In this document: positions 1-6,758 of the stretch, piece after piece
Layout of the letters: every line of letters begins with the position of its first letter
Position numbering within the stretch: the stretch's first letter is position 1
Assembly (NCBI GenBank): GCA_017407725.1
Contig: JAFQWB010000002.1
Coordinates: 1-7,253 of the forward strand
Reading direction: 5' to 3'
DNA from: Clostridia bacterium
GTDB lineage: Bacteria > Bacillota_A > Clostridia > Oscillospirales > CAG-272
Length of the DNA: 7,253 bases
The notes under the pieces: generated by a model
Databases searched by the model: none
Told to the model about the DNA's origin: nothing
What the model saw: only the letters and a program-made list of their open reading frames with translations
Position numbers and translations under genes: made by a program

Positions 1-671
1 AAGGTCTGACCCTCAAGCTTCTTTGTTACTTCGTTGATTCTTTCACCGAATATATCGCCTGCGAAGAGCATATTGTTTCCGCCGAAGGAAAGGGTTACAA
101 CGAGTGAGTTGTACTCGTCAAAGTCGATTCCCGCATATGCTACGTCAGAGGGATAGATAGTTAATACCGCGCCGTCAAGCTCAAGAGTCATCTTGGACTC
201 AACCTTTGTTGCAGTCTTATTTGCAGCTGCAAGCGCCTGTGTATATACTGTGTAAGACGTGCTGGACTTCTTATAAGTAGGATCAAGAATAGTCTCAACC
301 TCAACCGCATCAAGGATAGCTCCAACGCTTCCCGTGTGGTTCTTGTTGAACTGTGTAACTATCATATAATCGATCTTGGTGATGCTCTTCTCTGCAAGAT
401 ACTCAAGGATCTTATCGTAATCGTCATCCTCTCCCGTATCAATAAGAACTGTCTTAGTCTCTGTTCTTATAAGGAAGGAATCAGCCTTACCGCACTTGAA
501 CATCTTAACGTATACCTTTGCATCGGGGTCAATATCCGTGCTCGGAGCACCTGTTCCGGGAGTTGCTGTGGTTGCAGCAGGAGCTGTTGTTGTAGTAGTC
601 TCATTGCACGCGCTCAATATCATAGCAAAAAGAAGCGCGATTGCTATTAAAAGTATTGAAATTTTTTTCAT
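1..671 (-). CDS. Lipoprotein with ComEC/Rec2-like metallo-beta-lactamase fold, degenerate metal site (3' end cut by window)
   Basis: The open frame starts at ATG 671-669 and runs off the window start; 223 residues are visible. GGAGG at 683-679 lies 7 bases upstream and fixes the start. Residues 1-22 form a lipoprotein signal: two Lys, a hydrophobic stretch, then lipobox LSAC with Cys22, so the protein should be anchored outside the membrane. Residues about 25-46 are a Thr/Ala/Pro-rich linker. From residue 53 the sequence resembles the ComEC/Rec2-type metallo-beta-lactamase domain: KADSFLI (62-68), VLIDTG (75-80), the metal-motif position at 106-112, then SLVVTLSFGG and FAGD with the expected bridging Asp206. 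The motif that usually reads like THFDKDH is TQFNKNH here, so only His112 remains of the usual ligands. The fold call is good; hydrolase activity is doubtful and the substrate is unknown. The gene follows a terminator and has its own probable promoter, so it is likely separate from the glycogen operon. Confidence 0.85.
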   Translation of the reverse strand, partial: MKKISILLIAIALLFAMILSACNETTTTTAPAATTATPGTGAPSTDIDPDAKVYVKMFKCGKADSFLIRTETKTVLIDTGEDDDYDKILEYLAEKSITKIDYMIVTQFNKNHTGSVGAILDAVEVETILDPTYKKSSTSYTVYTQALAAANKTATKVESKMTLELDGAVLTIYPSDVAYAGIDFDEYNSLVVTLSFGGNNMLFAGDIFGERINEVTKKLEGQT

Positions 672-692
672 ATTTTTTCCTCCAATCCAGGA

Positions 693-714
693 TTGCAAAG
701 CTTAAACTTCGCAA
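693..714 (-). promoter_or_regulatory. Stem-loop or palindromic operator in the 5' leader of the lipoprotein gene
   Basis: On the minus strand TTGCGAAG (714-707) pairs with CTTTGCAA (700-693) around a 6-base loop. One pair is a G.U wobble in the minus-strand RNA but would be a C/A mismatch in plus-strand RNA, which favours a role in the lipoprotein transcript. It sits just downstream of the probable -10 box and about 10 bases before the Shine-Dalgarno site. It could be a 5'-end stabilising hairpin or a binding site for a repressor; the sequence does not decide between them. Confidence 0.4.
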
Positions 715-724
715 TTTAATGGTA

Positions 725-753
725 ATTATAACATATATTTCTTAACACAGTAT
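725..753 (-). promoter_or_regulatory. Probable sigma-A promoter with extended -10 for the lipoprotein gene
   Basis: The minus strand carries a perfect TATAAT at 730-725, preceded by TG plus one base (TGT at 733-731), which is an extended -10 element. No good -35 box is present: at 17-base spacing the hexamer at 753-748 reads ATACTG, and the slightly better TTCATA (756-751) is 20 bases away. A start of transcription near 718 would give a leader of about 47 bases. The surrounding sequence is strongly AT-rich. Confidence 0.55.
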
Positions 754-785
754 GAATATAATAAAAAAATATTAAAAATTTTCTC

Positions 786-821
786 AAAAAGCAAAGATCC
801 CCGCAAAAAATGCAGGGATCT
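786..821 (-). terminator. Intrinsic terminator closing the glycogen operon
   Basis: In the minus-strand RNA, 821-811 (AGATCCCTGCA) pairs with 805-795 (TGCGGGGATCT) to give an 11-bp stem with one U.G wobble and a 5-base T loop. TTGCTTTTT (794-786) follows as the U-tract, with further T runs beyond it. The stem begins 25 bases after the stop codon of the GH13 gene. On the plus strand the wobble becomes a C/A mismatch and the following T run is shorter, so the structure serves the minus strand. Confidence 0.85.
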
Positions 822-846
822 CCTTTTATAAGTTGCTCAAACGCCT

Positions 847-2742
847 TTATTTATGCTTTATCACGGCATATTCACCGCATGCAAGCTTTCTGCCGATATC
901 GGAAGGCTCTTTCTTAAGAAGATCCACACCTTCGACATTCATTTCTATCTCTTTATCAGACAAATTCACAGCAACAGTGAGTGAATCGCTTCCGTTTTCC
1001 CTTGTAAACTCGAAAAATCCGTCCTTTGATCTTTTTGAAAGCACAAGATAACCGTTTTTGAAAAGAGGCTCTTCTCTTCTCATTTTACCGATCATTCTGT
1101 AATATTCAAGTATTTCGGTATCCTCTTTTCCCCACGGATAAGGCATTCTGTTAAAGGGATCGTTTCCGCCCTCAAGGCCTATTTCATCGCCGTAGTAGAT
1201 GCAGGGCACTCCCGGAAGTGTACTCAAAAGCAAATACGCTATCTTAAGTCTTTCCTTTGCTATCCTTCTTTCATCATCTGTAAGCCTTAATGCCGCCTGC
1301 TCCGACGGCGTCATTAAAGAAATGTTTCTTCCCGAAAGGACGGTAAGTATTCTTGCGGTATCGTGAGTTCCGATGTGATTCATCAGCGAATCGCTGACCT
1401 CCTTGGGATAATGCGAATAGATCTCGTTCACCGCTCTGTAAAGGGTATTCGAATCTCTATAGAGAATATAGCTTACGATTCCCTCCTTGAAGGGATAATT
1501 CATTACAGAATCAAGCTCGCCTCTGAAATAGCGTCTTCTCTTTCCGTAAGCGATCTTGTTCGATGCATCCTCCCATACCTCTCCAAGCACGAGAGCGTCG
1601 CTTTTTTCTTTTTTTACCGCGGTGTAAAGCTCTCTTAAAAACTCTTCGCGAAGCTCGTCCGCAACGTCGAGTCTCCAGCCCGAGACTCCCTTTCTGAGAT
1701 ACGATCTGATAATTCCGTTTTCACCGTTTATCATCTCGCAGAATTCCTTTGATCTTGAGTTTACCGACGGAAGAATGTCTATTCCCCACCAGCATCTGTA
1801 CTTATCGGGATACTCTTCAAAGTCGTACCACGAATAGTACTCGGAATCCTTTGAATTGTATGCTCCTACAGAGGAATATCTTCCCTCTCTGTTAAAATAG
1901 ATGCTATCGGAGCCGGTATGATTGAAAACTCCGTCAAGTATTACTCTTATATTTCTTTTCTCAGCCTCGGCAAGAAAAAGCTCAAACGCCCTTTCCCCTC
2001 CGAACATCTCGTCTATTTTGGAGTAATCTCCCGTATCGTACTTGTGATTTGAGTATGCCTCAAATATCGGGTTAAGATATATACAGCTCACGCCGAGAGA
2101 TTTTATGTAGTCGAGCTTTTCGGCGGCACCGTAAAGAGTTCCTCCGAAAAAGACATTGTTATCTATCGGTGCGCCCGGCACTGTAGCATACGGCGGTATT
2201 CCGTTATACCAATCGTCGTTCATAATGGCATCGTGCCTTACGGGCACGTCTCCGCCCTTTCTGAATCTGTCAACGAATATCTGATACATTATTCCGCCCG
2301 AAAGCCGATCGGGAACAGAAAGTCTGTCATACACAAGAAGCTGATATGCGTTTGTGTCCTCGCTTTCATAGCTCACATAAGGCTTTTGCGAAAGGGGATC
2401 GTATGAAAGCTTTATTCTTCCCGCGGCGCACTCAAGTATCACGAAGTAAAAAAACAGTCCTCCGTCATCAGAGCTGCATATATCCTTCAGCCTTAACGTA
2501 AGCGAGTATTTGTCGTCACTGTAATCGGTATCCTTCCACTCGAAAGGAATGATTATATCTCTTCCATCGTCGTCGCTGTAAAGCGAAAGATGTGCCGAGG
2601 ATACTCCGAGCTCTCTTTTAACCTTAAGTGAAAAGGTCAGGGTGTCTGAGATCGGAAATGCTCCGAAAAGCTCTGCTCTTTTCGTCCTTTTTGCCTTTTT
2701 TGTTAATTCTATGCTATCGCACATTTCTTTGATAAAATGCAT
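847..2742 (-). CDS. Intracellular GH13 alpha-amylase-family glycoside hydrolase (cyclomaltodextrinase/neopullulanase-like)
   Basis: The 631-residue protein hydrolyses or rearranges alpha-glucosidic bonds in maltodextrins, judged by family. Residues about 20-125 are a beta-rich N-terminal region like those preceding the barrel in neopullulanase/cyclomaltodextrinase enzymes. The catalytic barrel begins near GIMYQIFVDRF (150-160). All GH13 motifs are intact: DGVFNH (270-275), GWRLDVADE with nucleophile Asp359, LGEVWED with acid/base Glu388, and GTHDTARIL with Asp461. PGVPCIYYGDE (510-520) marks the barrel end, and a small C-terminal beta domain follows. There is no signal peptide, so it should act in the cytoplasm on glycogen-derived or imported oligosaccharides. 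It follows glgP by 71 bases and a terminator follows it, so it is the last gene of the operon. Exact specificity (alpha-1,4 or alpha-1,6, cyclodextrins or linear chains) cannot be read from sequence. A second in-frame Met at residue 7 is an alternative start with a poorer ribosome site. Confidence 0.92.
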   Translation of the reverse strand: MHFIKEMCDSIELTKKAKRTKRAELFGAFPISDTLTFSLKVKRELGVSSAHLSLYSDDDGRDIIIPFEWKDTDYSDDKYSLTLRLKDICSSDDGGLFFYFVILECAAGRIKLSYDPLSQKPYVSYESEDTNAYQLLVYDRLSVPDRLSGGIMYQIFVDRFRKGGDVPVRHDAIMNDDWYNGIPPYATVPGAPIDNNVFFGGTLYGAAEKLDYIKSLGVSCIYLNPIFEAYSNHKYDTGDYSKIDEMFGGERAFELFLAEAEKRNIRVILDGVFNHTGSDSIYFNREGRYSSVGAYNSKDSEYYSWYDFEEYPDKYRCWWGIDILPSVNSRSKEFCEMINGENGIIRSYLRKGVSGWRLDVADELREEFLRELYTAVKKEKSDALVLGEVWEDASNKIAYGKRRRYFRGELDSVMNYPFKEGIVSYILYRDSNTLYRAVNEIYSHYPKEVSDSLMNHIGTHDTARILTVLSGRNISLMTPSEQAALRLTDDERRIAKERLKIAYLLLSTLPGVPCIYYGDEIGLEGGNDPFNRMPYPWGKEDTEILEYYRMIGKMRREEPLFKNGYLVLSKRSKDGFFEFTRENGSDSLTVAVNLSDKEIEMNVEGVDLLKKEPSDIGRKLACGEYAVIKHK

Positions 2743-2760
2743 ATGCTGACAACCTTTTTC
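2743..2760 (-). promoter_or_regulatory. Ribosome binding site deciding the GH13 start
   Basis: AAAAAGG at 2759-2753 lies 10 bases before the ATG at 2742-2740. The alternative ATG at 2724-2722 has only AAAGA directly against it, which is too close to serve. The first Met is therefore preferred, though not certain. Confidence 0.55.
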
Positions 2761-2769
2761 ATTTCTAAC

Positions 2770-2803
2770 CGCTCAAGGCTTCGCTACCGCGAAGCCTTGA
2801 GTG
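2770..2803 (-). repeat. Perfect inverted repeat (13-bp stem, 4-base loop) between glgP and the GH13 gene
   Basis: CTCAAGGCTTCGC and GCGAAGCCTTGAG form a perfect 13-bp stem (2772-2784 with 2789-2801) around GGTA on the minus strand, with a further C-G pair possible at 2770/2803. In the operon direction the stem is followed by GGTTAGAAATG with no U-tract, so it is not a standard intrinsic terminator. It starts 10 bases after the glgP stop codon and ends 10 bases before the purine-rich Shine-Dalgarno site of the GH13 gene. A role as an mRNA processing or 3'-stabilising element that lowers expression of the distal gene is an inference. Confidence 0.75.
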
Positions 2804-2813
2804 ATTTTATATA

Positions 2814-5258
2814 TTACTTTACAGGCTTTATATGCCAGATGTTCTCTGCATATTCCTTGATCGCTCTGTCTGCCGCAAAGATTCCCGCCTTTGCAGTATT
2901 CACAAGCGAGGATTTTAACCACTTTTCACGGTTTCTGTAATCGTCATTCATCTTTGCATGTACACTGCAATAAGAGTCAAAATCAGCAAGGCACATATAG
3001 GGGTCGGAAATTCCACCGCCTGCAACAAGATATGAATAAAGATCAGAGAAATCCTCGCCGTTGAAGCCTACCTTGAGGTAGTCAACAGTCTTCTTGAGTG
3101 TTTCGCTTGAGAGATAGTAGGAGGATGCGTTGTATCCTCTTCTCCAAAGCTCTTCAACCTCGGGTGTCGTATGACCGAAGATATAGATATTTTCATCACC
3201 TACAGCCTCAGCGATCTCAACGTTTGCACCGTCAAGAGTTCCTATCGTGAGCGCACCGTTGATCATGAACTTCATATTACCCGTTCCGCTTGCTTCTTTG
3301 CCTGCAAGTGAAAGCTGCTCTGAAATATCAGCCGCAGGTATGAGCACCTCTGCCATAGATACGTTATAATCCTCGGGGAATATAACTCTGAGCTTTGCTG
3401 CTATCTCGGGGTGCTTATCAATGTCCGCACCGATAGAATATATGAGCTTTATAATTCTCTTTGCGAGGTAGTATCCGGGAGCTGCCTTAGCACCGAACAC
3501 AAATGTCTGAGGCTCGATGTCGACATTCGGATCTTCCTTGAGGGTAACGTAAAGATTTATAATTCTGAGCGCGTTGAGAAGCTGTCTCTTATACTCGTGA
3601 AGTCTCTTTACCTGCACGTCATAGAGAGTGTTCGGGTCGATAACAATTCCGCTTCTCTTACCTATATAGTTGGAGAATCTGACCTTACAGCCCTTCTTGA
3701 TGTTTTCAAGCTCTGCAAGAACGGTTTTGTCATCCTTATACTTAAGGAAGTCCTCAAGTCTGTCGGCATCCTTTCTGTACTCCGGTCCGATAGTCTCGTC
3801 AAGAAGCTTCGCAAGCTCGGGATTCGACATACAGAGCCATCTTCTGTGCGCAATTCCGTTTGTTACGTTTGTGAACTTTTCGGGAGTATTCACATAGAAA
3901 TCATTGAAGGTCTTTTCCTTGAGAATTTCCGAATGGAGCTGTGATACTCCGTTTACCTTATGCGATCCTACGATCGAAAGATTTGCCATCTTTACTCTTC
4001 CGTGAGAGATGACCGACATATTTGTAATGCGGTTCCAGTCACCGGGATAGCAGTTCCAGAGATCCTGACAGAAGCGGCGGTTTATCTCAGCAACTATCAT
4101 ATGGATTCTGGGAAGCTTATACTTAAAGAGCGCCTCATCCCACGTTTCAAGAGCCTCGGGCATAACTGTGTGGTTTGTATAGCTTACCGTTCTTGTAACA
4201 ATATCCCACGCCTGCTCCCAGCTATAGGAGTAGGTATCAAGGAGTATTCTCATAAGCTCGGGTACAACGAGCGCAGGGTGAGTGTCGTTAATGTGAATTG
4301 CAACCTTTTCCGCAAAATTTGAAAGTGTTCCGTAGGTGCGCAGATGGTCTGCAACAATACTCTGAAGCGAGGCACAAACAAGGAAGTACTGCTGTGAAAG
4401 TCTTAAAAGCTTTCCTCCCTCGTGGTTGTCTGCAGGATAAAGAACCTTTGAAATGATCTCCGCCTGAGTGGATTCCTCCATAGCTCTTATATATTCTCCC
4501 TGTGAGAAGAGCTTCATATTGAACTGTGTGTTAAGATTGCACGCTTTCCACATACGAAGACTGTTTACGGCGTCGCAGTCAGCGCCTGCGATCATAATAT
4601 CGTAAGGAACCGCTCTTACCTCGGTATAATCGGTATGGATTATCTCGCATCTGCCGTTATTCCAAACCTCTTCAACCTTTCCGCCGAATCTTACGGTGCA
4701 CGCCTTATCTGTACGGGGTACGAGAGAAGGCTCGCCCGAGGGCATCCAGTTATCGGGGAATTCTATCTGCTCTCCGTTTATTATTCTCTGCTTGAAAAGA
4801 CCGTATTCATAGAGGATCGAGAAGCCTGTTGCTGAATACTGAAGAGTTGCAAGAGAGTCCATAAAGCAAGCCGCAAGTCTTCCGAGTCCTCCGTTTCCGA
4901 GAGCGGGATCGTCCTCCTTATCAAAGAGATCGTCAAGCTCGAATCCCATCTCGCCTACTATTTCCTTTACGTTCTCCTCTATTCCGAGATTCACAAGGTT
5001 GTTGCGGAGAAGTCTTCCTATAAGGAACTCCATGCAGAGATAATATATCTTCTTCTCCTGCTGCTTATTGACAGCCTTCTTAAAATCGGTTCTTTTTGCT
5101 GAAAGGAGATCCTTTACCGTGAGCATAAGCGCCTTATAGAGCTGATCCTCGGTTGCCTCCTCGGGTGTTGTTCCGTAATATCTTGAAAGCTTTGAAAGAA
5201 GTGCATCACGGAGATATTTCTTTGTGTATGGTGCTGTATTGGTACCGTTGTTGTTCAT
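2814..5258 (-). CDS. glgP: Glycogen/maltodextrin phosphorylase (GT35)
   Basis: The 814-residue enzyme removes terminal glucose units from alpha-1,4-glucans with phosphate, releasing glucose-1-phosphate in the cytoplasm. The length is usual for bacterial members. The pyridoxal-phosphate motif EASGTGNMKF is at 655-664, with Lys663 as the cofactor lysine. Other conserved blocks are EFLIGR (77-82), ALGNGGLGRLAAC (119-131), INDTHPAL (323-330), TNVTNGIAHRRWL (463-475), VQVKRLHEYKRQLLN (548-562) and FGAKAAPGY (588-596). The N-terminus is short and Asn-rich and lacks the regulatory phosphorylation region of animal phosphorylases. ATG is at 5258-5256, with AAGGA (5273-5269) 10 bases upstream. Only 22 bases separate it from glgA, so the two are surely cotranscribed. 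Whether glycogen or short maltodextrins is preferred cannot be told from sequence, but the glgA linkage favours glycogen. Nothing looks damaged. Confidence 0.97.
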   Translation of the reverse strand: MNNNGTNTAPYTKKYLRDALLSKLSRYYGTTPEEATEDQLYKALMLTVKDLLSAKRTDFKKAVNKQQEKKIYYLCMEFLIGRLLRNNLVNLGIEENVKEIVGEMGFELDDLFDKEDDPALGNGGLGRLAACFMDSLATLQYSATGFSILYEYGLFKQRIINGEQIEFPDNWMPSGEPSLVPRTDKACTVRFGGKVEEVWNNGRCEIIHTDYTEVRAVPYDIMIAGADCDAVNSLRMWKACNLNTQFNMKLFSQGEYIRAMEESTQAEIISKVLYPADNHEGGKLLRLSQQYFLVCASLQSIVADHLRTYGTLSNFAEKVAIHINDTHPALVVPELMRILLDTYSYSWEQAWDIVTRTVSYTNHTVMPEALETWDEALFKYKLPRIHMIVAEINRRFCQDLWNCYPGDWNRITNMSVISHGRVKMANLSIVGSHKVNGVSQLHSEILKEKTFNDFYVNTPEKFTNVTNGIAHRRWLCMSNPELAKLLDETIGPEYRKDADRLEDFLKYKDDKTVLAELENIKKGCKVRFSNYIGKRSGIVIDPNTLYDVQVKRLHEYKRQLLNALRIINLYVTLKEDPNVDIEPQTFVFGAKAAPGYYLAKRIIKLIYSIGADIDKHPEIAAKLRVIFPEDYNVSMAEVLIPAADISEQLSLAGKEASGTGNMKFMINGALTIGTLDGANVEIAEAVGDENIYIFGHTTPEVEELWRRGYNASSYYLSSETLKKTVDYLKVGFNGEDFSDLYSYLVAGGGISDPYMCLADFDSYCSVHAKMNDDYRNREKWLKSSLVNTAKAGIFAADRAIKEYAENIWHIKPVK

Positions 5259-5280
5259 CTGTTATTTTTCCTTAAATTAG

Positions 5281-6696
5281 TTAATTTCTGATTTCTTTAT
5301 ACATTGCAAGATACTTCTCTGCCGAAGCGTTCCACGAGAAGTCGCTTGTCATTGCGTTTTTAACGATCTTTTTCCACACGTTTTTATCGTTATAAAGCTC
5401 TGTTGCTCTTCTTATAGCATCAAGCATATCGTGTGCATTGTATGAATAGAAGGTTACTCCGTTACCCCTATTTTCCTCGGCATTATACGGAATAATTGTA
5501 TCGGCAAGTCCGCCCGTTTCTCTTACGATCGGAACTGTTCCGTAGCGCGAGGCGATCATCTGCGCAAGTCCGCAGGGCTCGCTCTTTGATGGCATGAGGA
5601 ATATGTCTGCTCCCGCATAAATCTTCTTTGCGGTGTTCTTGTTGAACTCGATAAGAGCACGAACCTTTCCGGGGTGTCTCCACTCAAGCTGTCTGAAGAA
5701 GGATTCAAATTCGCTCTCACCCGTTCCGAGTATTACAAAGCGTATTCCCATATCGACAGCTTCATCGATAACTCTTGTTACAAGGTCGATTCCCTTATGA
5801 GCGGCAAGTCTTGTTATCATAGCAACTATGGGCGTACCGTCCTCGTCAAGTCCGAGCTCTTTTACAAGAGCCTCCTTGCACTTTTTCTTGCCTGACGGCT
5901 TTGACGCCGAGAAGGGCGCCGCTATCACGGGATCGTTTTCGGGATCGTATCCCACGTAATCTATTCCGTTCACTATTCCGCTGAGCTTTCCGCCCACCGA
6001 ATTGATAACGTAAGAAAGTCCGTGAGAATAGTAAGGAGTCTTTATCTCCTCAGCATATCTTGAGCTTACCGTCGTAAGCTTATCACAGCACATTATTGCC
6101 GCCTTTGAGAGGTTTATACAGCCGTCATATTCGAGAACCGAAAGGTGCTCCTTTCCTATTCCGAAAAGATCGCCGAGTACGTCCTGCGAGTATATTCCCT
6201 GATACTCAATATTGTGTATAGTATACACCGTCTTTACGTCGGGATAATAGTAGCAAAGCTTTAAGTATACAATTGAAAGTGCGCTCTGCCAATCGTTGGC
6301 GTGAAGCACGTCGGGAATAAAATGAACCTGTGCGAAAAGCTCGATTACGGCCTTTGAGAAAAAGGCATATCTCTCTCCGTCGTCATATTCTCCGTAAAGC
6401 TTCGCTCTCTTAAAGTAATATTCGTTATCTATAAAATAATAGGTTACCTTATCCTCTACAAGCTCGTAAATACCGCAGTACTGATTTCTCCAGGAAAGCT
6501 GAACGTAAAATTCAGCAACCTTTGTCATCTTTTCTCTGTATACTTCCGGCACGTTGGTATAAAGCGGCATGACAACGCGCACGTCAGCACTCTCGTCAGC
6601 AACAGCCACCGATCTTGGAAGAGATCCCATTACGTCTCCGAGTCCGCCCGTCGATGCGAAGGGAGTAGCCTCTGCTCCTACGTAAAGTATTTTCAT
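5281..6696 (-). CDS. glgA: Glycogen synthase (GT5), ADP-glucose type
   Basis: The 471-residue enzyme (E. coli GlgA has 477) transfers glucose from ADP-glucose to the non-reducing end of alpha-1,4-glucan. The N-terminal GT5 domain includes TGGLGDVMGSLP (16-27), HANDWQSAL (132-140) and YTIHNIEYQGIY (158-169, with His161). The C-terminal GT-B half contains MITRLAAHKG with Arg296 and Lys301, ILGTGE (322-327), and MPSKSEPCGLAQM with Glu373; these match E. coli Arg300, Lys305 and Glu377. The one notable change is at residue 15: the N-terminal KTGGL motif reads STGGL, so the Lys that contacts ADP-glucose is Ser. ATG is at 6696-6694, with AAAGGGG (6710-6704) 7 bases upstream. It lies 62 bases after glgD and 22 bases before glgP in one operon. 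Confidence 0.97.
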   Translation of the reverse strand: MKILYVGAEATPFASTGGLGDVMGSLPRSVAVADESADVRVVMPLYTNVPEVYREKMTKVAEFYVQLSWRNQYCGIYELVEDKVTYYFIDNEYYFKRAKLYGEYDDGERYAFFSKAVIELFAQVHFIPDVLHANDWQSALSIVYLKLCYYYPDVKTVYTIHNIEYQGIYSQDVLGDLFGIGKEHLSVLEYDGCINLSKAAIMCCDKLTTVSSRYAEEIKTPYYSHGLSYVINSVGGKLSGIVNGIDYVGYDPENDPVIAAPFSASKPSGKKKCKEALVKELGLDEDGTPIVAMITRLAAHKGIDLVTRVIDEAVDMGIRFVILGTGESEFESFFRQLEWRHPGKVRALIEFNKNTAKKIYAGADIFLMPSKSEPCGLAQMIASRYGTVPIVRETGGLADTIIPYNAEENRGNGVTFYSYNAHDMLDAIRRATELYNDKNVWKKIVKNAMTSDFSWNASAEKYLAMYKEIRN

Positions 6697-6758
6697 ATAA
6701 ATTCCCCTTTCATTTATTTGCTTTTTCCTGCTAGTGGCAGTCTTTCAAAGCCTTTTTA

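Noticed and set aside
534..599. ACN/GCN-rich tract as a DNA tandem repeat
   Set aside because: The units vary in sequence and encode a Thr/Ala/Pro linker typical after a lipobox; there is no regular repeated unit.
336..705. Plus-strand open frames of 104 and 69 residues with Cys/Gly- or Val/Ala-rich stretches
   Set aside because: They are antisense readings of the Thr/Ala/Pro linker and domain of the lipoprotein gene; the low complexity comes from the repeated ACN/GCN codons.
2802..2840. TATAAA-like box between glgP and the GH13 gene as a possible internal promoter
   Set aside because: No acceptable -35 hexamer is found at 16-18 base spacing, the region is simply AT-rich, and transcription would start inside the hairpin.
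3411..3944. 177-residue plus-strand open frame opposite glgP
   Set aside because: It lies wholly antisense to a well-conserved phosphorylase gene, resembles no known protein and is explained by codon bias of the sense gene.
6720..6751. Possible hairpin between glgD and glgA (outer GCTTT/AAAGC and inner CTGC/GCAG)
   Set aside because: The two short stems are separated by an uneven internal loop and are not followed by a U-tract, so neither a terminator nor a riboswitch is supported.
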